Below, one piece after another: positions 1 through 7,634 of a DNA stretch of 64,000 bases (the stretch's first letter is position 1; each line of letters opens with the position of its first letter). The stretch comes from an uncultured Prevotellaceae bacterium. Lineage in GTDB: Bacteria; Bacteroidota; Bacteroidia; Bacteroidales; Bacteroidaceae. The position numbers were made by a program, and so were the translations under genes. Below the pieces are notes generated by a model. The model was not told where the DNA came from. It ran no database searches and saw only the letters and a list, made by a program, of their open reading frames with translations. Where the stretch lies: assembly GCA_945865175.1 (NCBI GenBank), contig CAMBDA010000005.1, positions 34,857 to 98,856 on the forward strand. Reading direction: 5' to 3'.

Positions 1-157
1 TGGCCTCGGGTTTGTTGCGGCTCTGCCAACTGTTGTTCACTTTGTCGATGATGGCGCGCACCTTTTGCGCTTCGTTTTTGGCTGCGGCGAAGGAAAGGCA
101 GGCAAATGTCCAAAGCACGAAGGACATTACGGCGTTTCTTTTCATTTGGTTTGTCAT
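1..157 (-). CDS. Secreted glycoside hydrolase, GH105-like, N-terminal fragment
   Basis: Only the first ~52 codons lie in the window; the gene runs off the left edge. Two in-frame ATGs are possible (157 and 145). From the second the protein starts MKRNAVMSFVLW and has a lysine/arginine then hydrophobic signal peptide ending near Ala-Ala-Lys. The mature start (KVRAIIDKVNNSWQSR) resembles the N-terminus of GH105 unsaturated rhamnogalacturonyl hydrolases, where a helix of the form 'I.KVN.YW' opens the alpha/alpha barrel. That match is by eye over a short stretch, so the family is tentative. It would fit the pectin theme of the large GH gene at 24.9-29.8 kb. A consensus promoter lies directly upstream. 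Confidence 0.55.
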   Translation of the reverse strand, partial: MTNQMKRNAVMSFVLWTFACLSFAAAKNEAQKVRAIIDKVNNSWQSRNKPEA

Positions 158-196
158 TTTTGCTGTTGTTTCTTTAAGGTTCCTAACATTCGTGTG

Positions 197-228
197 CAAA
201 ATTACATAGAATAATTGGATTACGCAAA
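197..228 (-). promoter_or_regulatory. Bacteroidota promoter for the GH105-like gene
   Basis: On the minus strand a TTTG (225-228) is followed after 20 bp by TAATTTTG (197-204), an exact match to the TTTG/TAnnTTTG pattern. It lies about 40 bp before the upstream ATG. Confidence 0.75.
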
Positions 229-324
229 TCATTCCCCCACTACTTGGCCCACGGTTCGTCATTCATCTTCCCGCGCGTTTCATTGCGCCCGACGGGTTAA
301 ATGTGCTTAAATAAGCAGCCATCC

Positions 325-356
325 CTTGCATATAAGTCAATTATGTCGTACTTTTG
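325..356 (+). promoter_or_regulatory. Promoter upstream of hrpB
   Basis: CTTG (325-328), 20 bp spacer, TACTTTTG (349-356). The expected transcription start is near 362-363, right at the in-frame ATG at 362. Confidence 0.7.
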
Positions 357-505
357 CAAACATGGAAGTCCATTTCGGGCTGACCCACACAACCGCCAGG
401 AAATGGCTGAAGACCCTCACAGAAAAAGGAGTGCTGGGCGTTGATGGGTGGGCAGGATGGCGGAATCGCCTGAAACGGTGGCGGTTGGGAATAAACAAAC
501 ATGGC

Positions 506-2968
506 ATGATTATGGAATTGTTGAAATATAAGCAAACATTGCCTGCGGGCAGCATAGCAGGGCAGGTGAACGAGCGCCTCCGGGGCGTGCCTCGTCTGGT
601 GGTGACTGCTCCTCCGGGGGCCGGCAAGTCCACCTTGCTGCCGCTTACCATATTGGAGGAACTGAAGGAAGGGAAAATCCTGATGCTGGAGCCCCGTAGG
701 CTGGCTGCCAGGCAGATTGCTGAACGTATGGCCCAGATGCTGGGTGAAGGGGTGGGGCAGACAGTGGGCTATCGCATGCGGTTTGACAATAAGGTGTCGG
801 CCTCTACTCGCATAGAGGTAATCACAGAGGGCATACTGAGCCGTATGCTCATTGACGACCCTATGCTTGAAGGCGTATCGGTGGTAATCTTCGACGAATT
901 TCATGAGCGCAGCCTGTTTTCCGATTTGGCCCTGGCCCTCACCCGGGAAGCCAGCCAGGTGGTTCGCCCGGACCTGCGCATCCTCATTATGTCTGCCACC
1001 ATCGATGCCGCCGCCATCGGCCAGGCCTTGGACGCCCCTGTGATTGAGAGTGAAGGAAGGATGCATGACGTGGAAACCGTCCATCTGGAAGACACCGACC
1101 CGCGCAGTTGTGCTGCCGATGTGGCCTCAGCCATTAGAATGGCCCACAGGAGGCATGCGGGTGACATCCTGGCTTTTCTGCCCGGACAGGCAGAAATCAT
1201 GAAGTGCAGCCAGTTGCTGGCCGACACGCTGGGGCCGACAGCCCTATGTCCGCTCTACGGAATGCTTCCTCCCAGTGTGCAACGTCTGGCCCTGAGACCA
1301 TCTGCAGAGGGACGCAGGAAGGTGGTGCTGGCCACCTCCATTGCCGAAACGTCGCTCACCATAGAGGGCATTCGCATTGTGGTGGACTCGGGGCTGTGCC
1401 GTACATTGGTGTTCAACCCCTCCAATGGCCTTAGTCGCCTGGAGACTGTGCGCATCTCGATTGACATGGCGCGTCAGCGTACGGGACGGGCCGGACGATT
1501 GGGGGAGGGCGTGTGCTATCGGTTGTGGACAAAGGCTACGGAGCAGAGAATGGCCGAATGTCGACAGCCGGAAATCATGGAGGCTGATTTGGCTCCTACG
1601 GTGCTCGATGTGGCTGCCTGGGGCGAGCGTGACATCCAGCGGCTGCCTTGGCTTACACCCCCTCCGCAAGGGCATGTGGCACAGGCTGGCCAGTTGCTCC
1701 GGCTGCTGGAGGCCATTGATGAGAAGGGCCGGTTGACTGCCCATGGACGCCAGCTGGCGGCCCTGCCCTGTCATCCTCGCATAGCCCAGATGCTGGCCTG
1801 CGGAGAGACGGATGCCCAAAAGGCACTGGCCGCCGATATTGCCGCCCTTCTGGAGGAGAGGGACTTGGTCGGTGATGGGCACGACGCAGACATCAACACC
1901 CGCATTGCCCTCCTGCGCGAGCAGCGAAAAAGGCCATCGGGCGGCAGATGGGGCAGGGTGGTACAGATAGCCGAACAATACAGGCGTATGGTGAAGGCGG
2001 GCGTGCACAACGAAATGCCCAGTCCTTACGAAACGGGCATGCTGATAGCCTCGGCCTATCCCGAGCGCATCGCTATGGCCACCGCTGCACCCCGCGGGTC
2101 AAAAGGTGAACCGGACGGTGTGTGGTACAAACTGGCCAGTGGCGACCTTGTGACGCTGGACAGGAACGATGACCTGAGAGGCTGTCCGTTGCTGGCTGTG
2201 GCCGCATTGGGGGCACGTGTCTTTCTGGCCTCTCCCCTGAAGCGCGAATCGTTGTCCCGTCTGGCCCATTGGCGTGACAATGTCAGTTGGGACAGCAGGC
2301 AGGCCCGGGTGGTGGCACAAAGGGAGCTGCGGCTGGGGTCGCTCATTCTTGACACTCGTCCTGTTGAGGGGAATGTGGGCCAGCAAATAGTGGCGGTGGT
2401 GTGCGAGGCCGCGCGGAAGGAGGGGGCAAGCATGTTCGACTTCAACCCGAAGGTGAATGACATGCAGTGTAGGCTGGCCACGGTGGCTGCATGGCATCCT
2501 GAACTGCAGCTGCCCGAGGTGACGGCAGATGCTCTCATGAAGCGGGCCGCTGACTGGCTGCCCTTCTATATCGGAAGGGCTACTACTGCCGCCGAACTGA
2601 AGAAGATTGACCTGTGTGTGGCCATTTGGGGATTGCTCTCCTATGAGCAGCAGCAGGCCGTCGAACGCATGGCTCCCACTCATATCAGGGTGCCTTCGGG
2701 GAGGAACATACGCATAGACTACCGTCAGGGTGCTGAGGCTCCCGTGCTGAGTGTGAGGCTTCAGGAATGTTTTGGCCTCACGGACACCCCGTGTGTGGAT
2801 GAAGGGAAACGGCCTGTACTGATGGAACTGCTGTCGCCTGGCTTCAAGCCTGTGCAGCTGACCCAGGACCTGGGAAACTTCTGGCAGAACACCTATTTTG
2901 AGGTAAGGAAGGAACTGCGCCGGCGCTACCCCAAACACCGGTGGCCCGACAACCCGCTGGACCCATGA
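506..2968 (+). CDS. hrpB: ATP-dependent helicase HrpB (DEAH box)
   Basis: A superfamily 2 DEAH-type helicase. Counted from this start, Walker A (APPGAGKST) is at about residues 35-43, the Walker B box DEFH at about 130-133, motif III SATID follows, and motif VI QRTGRAGR lies further on. The C-terminus (RYPKHRWPDNP) matches the characteristic end of HrpB proteins, and about 820 residues is the usual length. The frame stays open upstream to 326, with an in-frame ATG at 362 immediately behind the promoter. I chose 506 because known HrpB proteins begin only some 25-40 residues before Walker A, and the extra ~48 residues do not look like HrpB. ATG 512 is equally possible. The cellular substrate of HrpB is not settled. 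It stands alone as a transcription unit. Confidence 0.92.
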   Translation: MIMELLKYKQTLPAGSIAGQVNERLRGVPRLVVTAPPGAGKSTLLPLTILEELKEGKILMLEPRRLAARQIAERMAQMLGEGVGQTVGYRMRFDNKVSASTRIEVITEGILSRMLIDDPMLEGVSVVIFDEFHERSLFSDLALALTREASQVVRPDLRILIMSATIDAAAIGQALDAPVIESEGRMHDVETVHLEDTDPRSCAADVASAIRMAHRRHAGDILAFLPGQAEIMKCSQLLADTLGPTALCPLYGMLPPSVQRLALRPSAEGRRKVVLATSIAETSLTIEGIRIVVDSGLCRTLVFNPSNGLSRLETVRISIDMARQRTGRAGRLGEGVCYRLWTKATEQRMAECRQPEIMEADLAPTVLDVAAWGERDIQRLPWLTPPPQGHVAQAGQLLRLLEAIDEKGRLTAHGRQLAALPCHPRIAQMLACGETDAQKALAADIAALLEERDLVGDGHDADINTRIALLREQRKRPSGGRWGRVVQIAEQYRRMVKAGVHNEMPSPYETGMLIASAYPERIAMATAAPRGSKGEPDGVWYKLASGDLVTLDRNDDLRGCPLLAVAALGARVFLASPLKRESLSRLAHWRDNVSWDSRQARVVAQRELRLGSLILDTRPVEGNVGQQIVAVVCEAARKEGASMFDFNPKVNDMQCRLATVAAWHPELQLPEVTADALMKRAADWLPFYIGRATTAAELKKIDLCVAIWGLLSYEQQQAVERMAPTHIRVPSGRNIRIDYRQGAEAPVLSVRLQECFGLTDTPCVDEGKRPVLMELLSPGFKPVQLTQDLGNFWQNTYFEVRKELRRRYPKHRWPDNPLDP

Positions 2969-3099
2969 TGCTGGCTGGGCAGAACTGCAATTTCTCCTGT
3001 AACCGATGAAAAACCAATCAGATGGAATAATTCTGTTTCTATTTTATCGCATAAATTATAAATTTTACTAAAAAATGCTGGAATCCTGCTTTTTTTTAC

Positions 3100-3107
3100 T
3101 ACCTTTG
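3100..3107 (+). promoter_or_regulatory. -7 box for the inositol-lipid locus
   Basis: TACCTTTG lies 82 bp before the first gene; no clear TTTG is seen at -33. It is the only good promoter candidate before the chain of overlapping genes that follows. Confidence 0.6.
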
Positions 3108-3188
3108 CACCGCCAAATACGATGCCTCCCTCAAAAATGGCTTCGAAGGCAGATTAGTTATAGTAGAAAACGGAGAACATAAGAACAG

Positions 3189-3902
3189 ATGAAATACGCA
3201 ATCATTTCGGCGGGCGAAGGCTCCAGGCTGGCCCAGGAAGGAGTGGCATTGCCCAAGCCTTTGGTGGAGATTGGAGGAGAGGCCATGATTGACCGCCTGA
3301 TACGCATCTTTTCCCGGCAAGGAGCGGAAGAGGTGGCCGTAATCATCAACAACGAAGTGGAAGCCACCAAGAGCCACATCCAGCAGCTGCAACAGCGCGT
3401 GCATGTGCCCTTGCGTGTAGTGGTGCAGACTACTCCGTCCTCCATGCACAGTTTTCATGCCCTGAGCCCGTGGCTGCGGGGTGGCCGTCTGTGTCTCACC
3501 ACTGTAGACACCATCTTCAGAGAGGAGGAGTTTACAGACTTCATCCGCACGTTTGAGCAGTCGGACGTGGATGGCATGATGGCCGTCACCGGGTATGTTG
3601 ACGATGAAAAACCGCTCTATGTGTCCACCGCTCCGAATTTTGACATTACGGGTTTTCATGACACACCCGTCCCGGATGCCCGCTTCATATCCGGTGGCAT
3701 CTACTGCCTCACCGATCCCTGTCTGGATGTGCTGGAGGAGTGTGTGGCGCAGGGCATGTCGCGTATGCGTAATTACCAGCGCAGCCTTGTGGCCAGGGGC
3801 ATGCGCCTGAAGGCATTCCCATTCAGCAAGATTCTGGATGTGGACCATGCCAGTGACATCGCCAAGGCAGAAGCATTTGTTCATACCCAATCCTCCCATT
3901 AA
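3189..3902 (+). CDS. Sugar/alditol-phosphate nucleotidyltransferase-like protein
   Basis: 237 residues of the NTP-transferase fold. The N-terminus carries the nucleotide-binding signature AGEGSRL (residues ~8-14) followed by the PKPL motif (~23-26), and a TTVDTIF segment sits where the metal-binding aspartate of the family lies. Such enzymes transfer a nucleoside monophosphate to a phosphorylated sugar or polyol. It is the first gene of a locus ending in myo-inositol-phosphate synthase, so a cytidylyltransferase acting on inositol phosphate or another polyol phosphate (as in the IPCT/DIPPS pathway of thermophiles) is a reasonable inference; the sequence does not fix the substrate. The next gene starts 28 bp downstream. 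Confidence 0.75.
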   Translation: MKYAIISAGEGSRLAQEGVALPKPLVEIGGEAMIDRLIRIFSRQGAEEVAVIINNEVEATKSHIQQLQQRVHVPLRVVVQTTPSSMHSFHALSPWLRGGRLCLTTVDTIFREEEFTDFIRTFEQSDVDGMMAVTGYVDDEKPLYVSTAPNFDITGFHDTPVPDARFISGGIYCLTDPCLDVLEECVAQGMSRMRNYQRSLVARGMRLKAFPFSKILDVDHASDIAKAEAFVHTQSSH

Positions 3903-3930
3903 TACCTTAATATTTTTTACCTAGTTCACT

Positions 3931-4788
3931 ATGCACAGCCCAATCCCTTATCCGCTCATCGCCATCAGGCGCGACCCGTCTTTTTCTCCTAACAGTGTGG
4001 GCAATGATGCCCGCATTCTGGAGGCCGTTGTTCACCAGCTCGAGGCAGAGGGCTATTGCGTCCATGTGTGTAGCGAGGACGATTTCGTAGAGGCCGATTT
4101 GTGTGCGCCCATGGTCTTCGGTATGTATCGCAAGGAAGAAACACTTCGGTATCTGCAACGGCTGGAGAAGAAGCACGGGACAGTGGTGTTGAACACCCCT
4201 GAGGGCATTGCCAACTGCCGACGCGCTCCACTGCTGAGGATTATGGAGCAGCACGACATTCCCCAGCCCGAAAGCGTCATCGTGGATGTGAACAGGGCGG
4301 AGTTTCCCATCGCATTCCCCTGCTGGATGAAGCGTGCCAACGGCTACTCGATGGAAAAGGGTGACGTGGTGTATGTTTCCACCCAGAGCAAGGCCGAAGC
4401 CGCCTTGAAGGAGTTTAGGGGCCGAGGCATCCGCAAGGTGCTCCTGAGCGAGCATCTGAAGGGCGACTTGGTGAAGTTCTATGGGGTGGTGGGCACACCC
4501 TTCTTCTATTCGTTCTATCCAACAGCCACCGACTACAGCAAGTTTGGCCTGGAAAAGCACAACGGCAAGCCCAAGGGCCACCTGTATGATGAGGCGTGCC
4601 TCCACAGGACTGTCACCCGGCTGGCCATGGCCGCAGGCATCCAGGTGTACGGAGGCGATTGCATCGTGTGGCCGGATGGCTCTTTCCGCGTCATTGACTT
4701 CAACGATTGGCCCAGCTTCTCGCCGTGCCGTGCCGAAGCCGCCATTCATATCACCCAACGTATTATCAGCCTTATTCCACAAACATGA
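3931..4788 (+). CDS. ATP-grasp enzyme, possibly inositol-phosphate-kinase-like
   Basis: 285 residues with ATP-grasp layout. VVLNTPEGIANCRRAPLLR in the first half is followed by 'GIPxP'-like QHDIPQPES, then a nucleotide-binding lysine region (CWMKRANGYSMEKGD), and near the C-terminus (residues ~245-263) GGDCIVWPDGS and VIDFNDWPSF, with the Asp and Asn that hold Mg-ATP in this fold. The pattern 'N/D-P..I..C.NR..ML..L....IP.P' plus 'V.DFN.WP.F' resembles inositol 1,3,4-trisphosphate 5/6-kinases as well as RimK-type ligases. Its position between a nucleotidyltransferase and a CDP-alcohol phosphatidyltransferase favours a substrate of the inositol pathway. Its stop overlaps the next start (ATGA). 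The fold is fairly certain; the substrate is inferred. Confidence 0.7.
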   Translation: MHSPIPYPLIAIRRDPSFSPNSVGNDARILEAVVHQLEAEGYCVHVCSEDDFVEADLCAPMVFGMYRKEETLRYLQRLEKKHGTVVLNTPEGIANCRRAPLLRIMEQHDIPQPESVIVDVNRAEFPIAFPCWMKRANGYSMEKGDVVYVSTQSKAEAALKEFRGRGIRKVLLSEHLKGDLVKFYGVVGTPFFYSFYPTATDYSKFGLEKHNGKPKGHLYDEACLHRTVTRLAMAAGIQVYGGDCIVWPDGSFRVIDFNDWPSFSPCRAEAAIHITQRIISLIPQT

Positions 4789-5729
4789 CATTTAACAAGA
4801 AAGGCATAGAGGCCTCATACAAATCAATGGACACCGAGGAGTTTCTCGATATTCATTTCAATCGCCCCATAGGTTACCTATGGGCGCTCTTCTTCCAACG
4901 GTTGGACGTACATCCCAACGTGGTGACCATCCTGTCCTTCTTCTTGGGCATAGGTGCGGGCGTGATGTTTTACTATCCCGACCTTCTCCATTCCATCATC
5001 GGCATCGGACTGCTGATGTGGGCCAATCACTTCGACAGTTGCGATGGACAGCTGGCACGCCTCACAGGCAAGAAAACCCTCTGGGGCCGAATGCTCGACG
5101 GTCTGGCCGGCGACGTGTGGTTCGTGGCCATCTACATGGCCTTGTGCCTGCGCCTGCAGGACGATGCCATGCCGCTGGGCCTTTGTGGCGGAGTGGAATG
5201 GGGGTGGCGTATCTGGCTTCTGGGTGCAGTGGCCGGTCTTTTGTGTCACACACGGCAGTGCGCCCTGGCCGACTACTACCGCAACATTCATCTCTTCTAC
5301 CTGAAGGGCAACGAGGGCAGTGAACTGGACAACTCACGCCAGCAGCGCGAGAACTTCCGCCGCCTGCCCTGGAAGGGCAACGTCTGGTGGAAACTCTTCC
5401 TCTTCTTCTATGGTCGCTACACCCACGGCCAGGAACGGGTGACTCCGGCTTTCCAGCGGTTGCATGCATGGGTGAAGCAGCAATATGGCGACCGCATACC
5501 CCAGGCCTTCCGCGACGATTTCCGTCGGTATAGCCTGCCCCTGATGAAGTACACCAACATCCTTACCTTCAATACGCGTGCCATCGTGCTCTACCTGTCA
5601 GTCCTGGCAGCTGTGCCCTATGTGTACTTCCTGTTCGAACTGACCGTCCTGACAGCCATCTACTGCTACATGCACTACCGCCACGAACGGATGTGCACCG
5701 TGCTGTATCACCGATATGCCGCGCTATGA
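4785..5729 (+). CDS. CDP-alcohol phosphatidyltransferase, candidate phosphatidylinositol-phosphate synthase
   Basis: An integral membrane enzyme of 314 residues. The family motif is plain: D84-x2-D87-G-x2-A-R-x8-G101-x3-D105, but the last aspartate is D110, giving x4 where the family norm is x3. Several hydrophobic helices flank the motif. These enzymes swap CMP on a CDP-lipid for an alcohol or alcohol phosphate. With inositol-phosphate synthase and a HAD phosphatase in the same locus, synthesis of phosphatidylinositol phosphate is the best-supported role. A comparable inositol-lipid locus is known in Bacteroides thetaiotaomicron. The start was chosen at 4785 because the frame upstream of it runs inside the previous gene and the ATGA overlap is repeated at later joins of this operon. 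Confidence 0.8.
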   Translation: MTFNKKGIEASYKSMDTEEFLDIHFNRPIGYLWALFFQRLDVHPNVVTILSFFLGIGAGVMFYYPDLLHSIIGIGLLMWANHFDSCDGQLARLTGKKTLWGRMLDGLAGDVWFVAIYMALCLRLQDDAMPLGLCGGVEWGWRIWLLGAVAGLLCHTRQCALADYYRNIHLFYLKGNEGSELDNSRQQRENFRRLPWKGNVWWKLFLFFYGRYTHGQERVTPAFQRLHAWVKQQYGDRIPQAFRDDFRRYSLPLMKYTNILTFNTRAIVLYLSVLAAVPYVYFLFELTVLTAIYCYMHYRHERMCTVLYHRYAAL

Positions 5730-6727
5730 GGGAAAGGTGGAGAAATGTGTTCCTGGCCATCGGCATCATTGCCATCGTGGTGATGCTGTTCACTTTTCCC
5801 ATGGACAGCCAGACGCTGTTGCGCAGTCTCAGGCGGGCTGGGGTGTGGCTGCCTGCCGTGGTGGTGCTATGGGCTTTTATCTATCTGATGAACGCATGGT
5901 CGTGGTATGTGATTATCCACGACGGACAGCATGGGCGCATACCCTTCCGCACGGTGTATAAGCTTACCGTTTCCAGCTTTGCGCTCAACTATGCCACTCC
6001 TGTAGGTCTGATGGGCGGAGAACCTTATCGCATCATGGAACTCACCCCTTATGTGGGTGCCAGCAAGGCCACCTCGTCGGTCATCCTGTATGTGATGATG
6101 CACATCTTCTCCCACTTCTGCTTCTGGCTGACTGCCAGCCTGCTCTTCCTGCTCACCCGCCCGTCGGGTGCGGCCATGACCACGCTGGCTGCCATGCTGC
6201 TGGCCGTGTGCCTGCTGGCTGTCTATTTCTTTGCCAAGGGCTATAGGCAGGGCCTGGCCCTTCGTTCGCTCGGGCTGCTGTCCCGCCTGCCGTGGGTGGG
6301 CCGGTGGGCACGCCCGTTTATGGAAAGGAAACGGGAGGGGCTGTTGCGCATCGACTCGCAGATAGCCGAACTTCATGGCCAGCGTCCGGCCACTTTCTAC
6401 CTGTCGTTTGGCCTTGAGTACATGGCCCGTATGGTGGGTTGTCTGGAAGTGTATTTTATCCTGAGTATTCTCACGACCGATGTGAGTTTTCTCAACTGTA
6501 TCTTCATCATGGCCTTTTATTCGCTATTCGCCAACCTGCTCTTCTTCTCTCCCATGCAGTTGGGTACGCGTGAAGGCGGGCTCGCGCTGGCCACCTCCGG
6601 CCTGGCCATTCCCGGGGCTTACGGTGTGTACACCGGGCTTATCACGCGCGTGCGTGAATTAATATGGATTATAGTGGGTGTGATGCTGATGAAGATAGGA
6701 AACAAGCCAAAAACAACACAATCATGA
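5726..6727 (+). CDS. YbhN/AglD-like multi-pass membrane protein (LPG synthase TM-region family)
   Basis: 333 residues with about eight hydrophobic segments. The short motif YATPVGLMGGEPYRI and the C-terminal 'SPMQLGTREGGLAL' followed by a glycine-rich helix are typical of the UPF0104 / lysylphosphatidylglycerol-synthase transmembrane family, whose members are often placed with lipid glycosyl- or phosphotransferases and are thought to move or present lipid substrates. No catalytic aminoacyl domain (MprF type) follows. It starts inside the preceding stop (ATGA) and its own stop overlaps the next gene in the same way, so it is translationally coupled to the inositol-lipid enzymes. A role in flipping or presenting the lipid is inference. 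Confidence 0.75.
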   Translation: MRERWRNVFLAIGIIAIVVMLFTFPMDSQTLLRSLRRAGVWLPAVVVLWAFIYLMNAWSWYVIIHDGQHGRIPFRTVYKLTVSSFALNYATPVGLMGGEPYRIMELTPYVGASKATSSVILYVMMHIFSHFCFWLTASLLFLLTRPSGAAMTTLAAMLLAVCLLAVYFFAKGYRQGLALRSLGLLSRLPWVGRWARPFMERKREGLLRIDSQIAELHGQRPATFYLSFGLEYMARMVGCLEVYFILSILTTDVSFLNCIFIMAFYSLFANLLFFSPMQLGTREGGLALATSGLAIPGAYGVYTGLITRVRELIWIIVGVMLMKIGNKPKTTQS

Positions 6728-7485
6728 GTAATATTGCAAACAACCTCATCCAGGGAGTCATCTTTGACTACGGCGGCACCATCGACACCGATGCCATGCA
6801 TTGGGCCGAAGTGCTGTGGAGAAGCTATCAAGGGAATCAGGTTCCCGTGGACAAGGAAAGTTTCCGCCAGGCATATGTCCATGGCGAGCGCACACTGGCC
6901 AGGGAGCCGTTGGTGAAGCCCACCCACGACTTTCATCAGGTGCTGCGCCTCAAGACGGGCATCCAGATGCGCTATCTGTGGGAACGGGGCCTCCTGCCTT
7001 CCGAGGAGGAAGCCGCACGCATGGCAGAGCGGGTGGCTGACGATTGCCACCAGGTGGTTCTGCACACACTGGAGCGCACACGTCCCGTGGTGGCCCATTT
7101 GGCCGCAATGTACCCTTTGGTGCTGGTGTCGAACTTCTACGGGAACATACAGCATATTCTCCGCCAGTATGGGCTGTCGGACAGTTTCAGCCAGGTAATA
7201 GAATCATCGGTGGTGGGTGTGCGCAAGCCCGATCCGGCCATCTTCCGGCTAGGAGTGGAAGCACTGGGCCTGCCTGCATCGTCGGTATTGGTGGTGGGCG
7301 ACTCCTTCACCAAGGACATCCTGCCCGCCCGTTCTGTAGGTTGCCGCACGGTGTGGCTCAAGGGCGTGGGGTGGACTCAGGACGAAGGTGACGAGCATGT
7401 GCCCGACGGTGTCATCCGTTCGCTCGTGGAGTTGCCTGTGTGGATGGCTTCGCAGCAGGCGGTGGCGGGCAGACCGCCCCAATAA
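6724..7485 (+). CDS. HAD-superfamily phosphatase, candidate phosphatidylinositol-phosphate phosphatase
   Basis: 253 residues with HAD motifs in order: motif I VIFDYGGTID (Asp15 nucleophile), an alpha-helical cap, motif II VLVSNFYG, motif III VRKPDP (Lys) and motif IV VVGDSFTKDI. In motif I the usual DxDGT is DxGGT, so the second aspartate, the general acid/base in phosphatases, is glycine. By position it would remove the phosphate from phosphatidylinositol phosphate made by the upstream transferase. It is coupled to the upstream gene by an ATGA overlap and precedes inositol-phosphate synthase by 149 bp. The family assignment is firm; the substrate is inferred from context. Confidence 0.78.
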   Translation: MSNIANNLIQGVIFDYGGTIDTDAMHWAEVLWRSYQGNQVPVDKESFRQAYVHGERTLAREPLVKPTHDFHQVLRLKTGIQMRYLWERGLLPSEEEAARMAERVADDCHQVVLHTLERTRPVVAHLAAMYPLVLVSNFYGNIQHILRQYGLSDSFSQVIESSVVGVRKPDPAIFRLGVEALGLPASSVLVVGDSFTKDILPARSVGCRTVWLKGVGWTQDEGDEHVPDGVIRSLVELPVWMASQQAVAGRPPQ

Positions 7486-7634
7486 GGCAAAAACGAGGAA
7501 ACAAGGCCTTGACGGATAACCCACTCGCCATTATTTCCTTTTTATTGTCATAAATGGGAACAAAAGGCCATGTGATTGAGAACAAAGATGTAATTTTACC
7601 TACAATATTTACAAATATCATTAAATAAACACAA

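Noticed and set aside
12..209. A 65-codon plus-strand frame at the left edge
   Set aside because: It is antisense to the signal-peptide region of the GH105-like gene and crosses its promoter.
3107..3188. An 11-codon upstream ORF before the nucleotidyltransferase
   Set aside because: Too short, no ribosome-binding signal and nothing to link it to control of the locus.
7591..7598. TAATTTTA upstream of inositol-phosphate synthase as a separate promoter
   Set aside because: It lacks the final G of the box and has no -33 element at the right distance, so it was not called.
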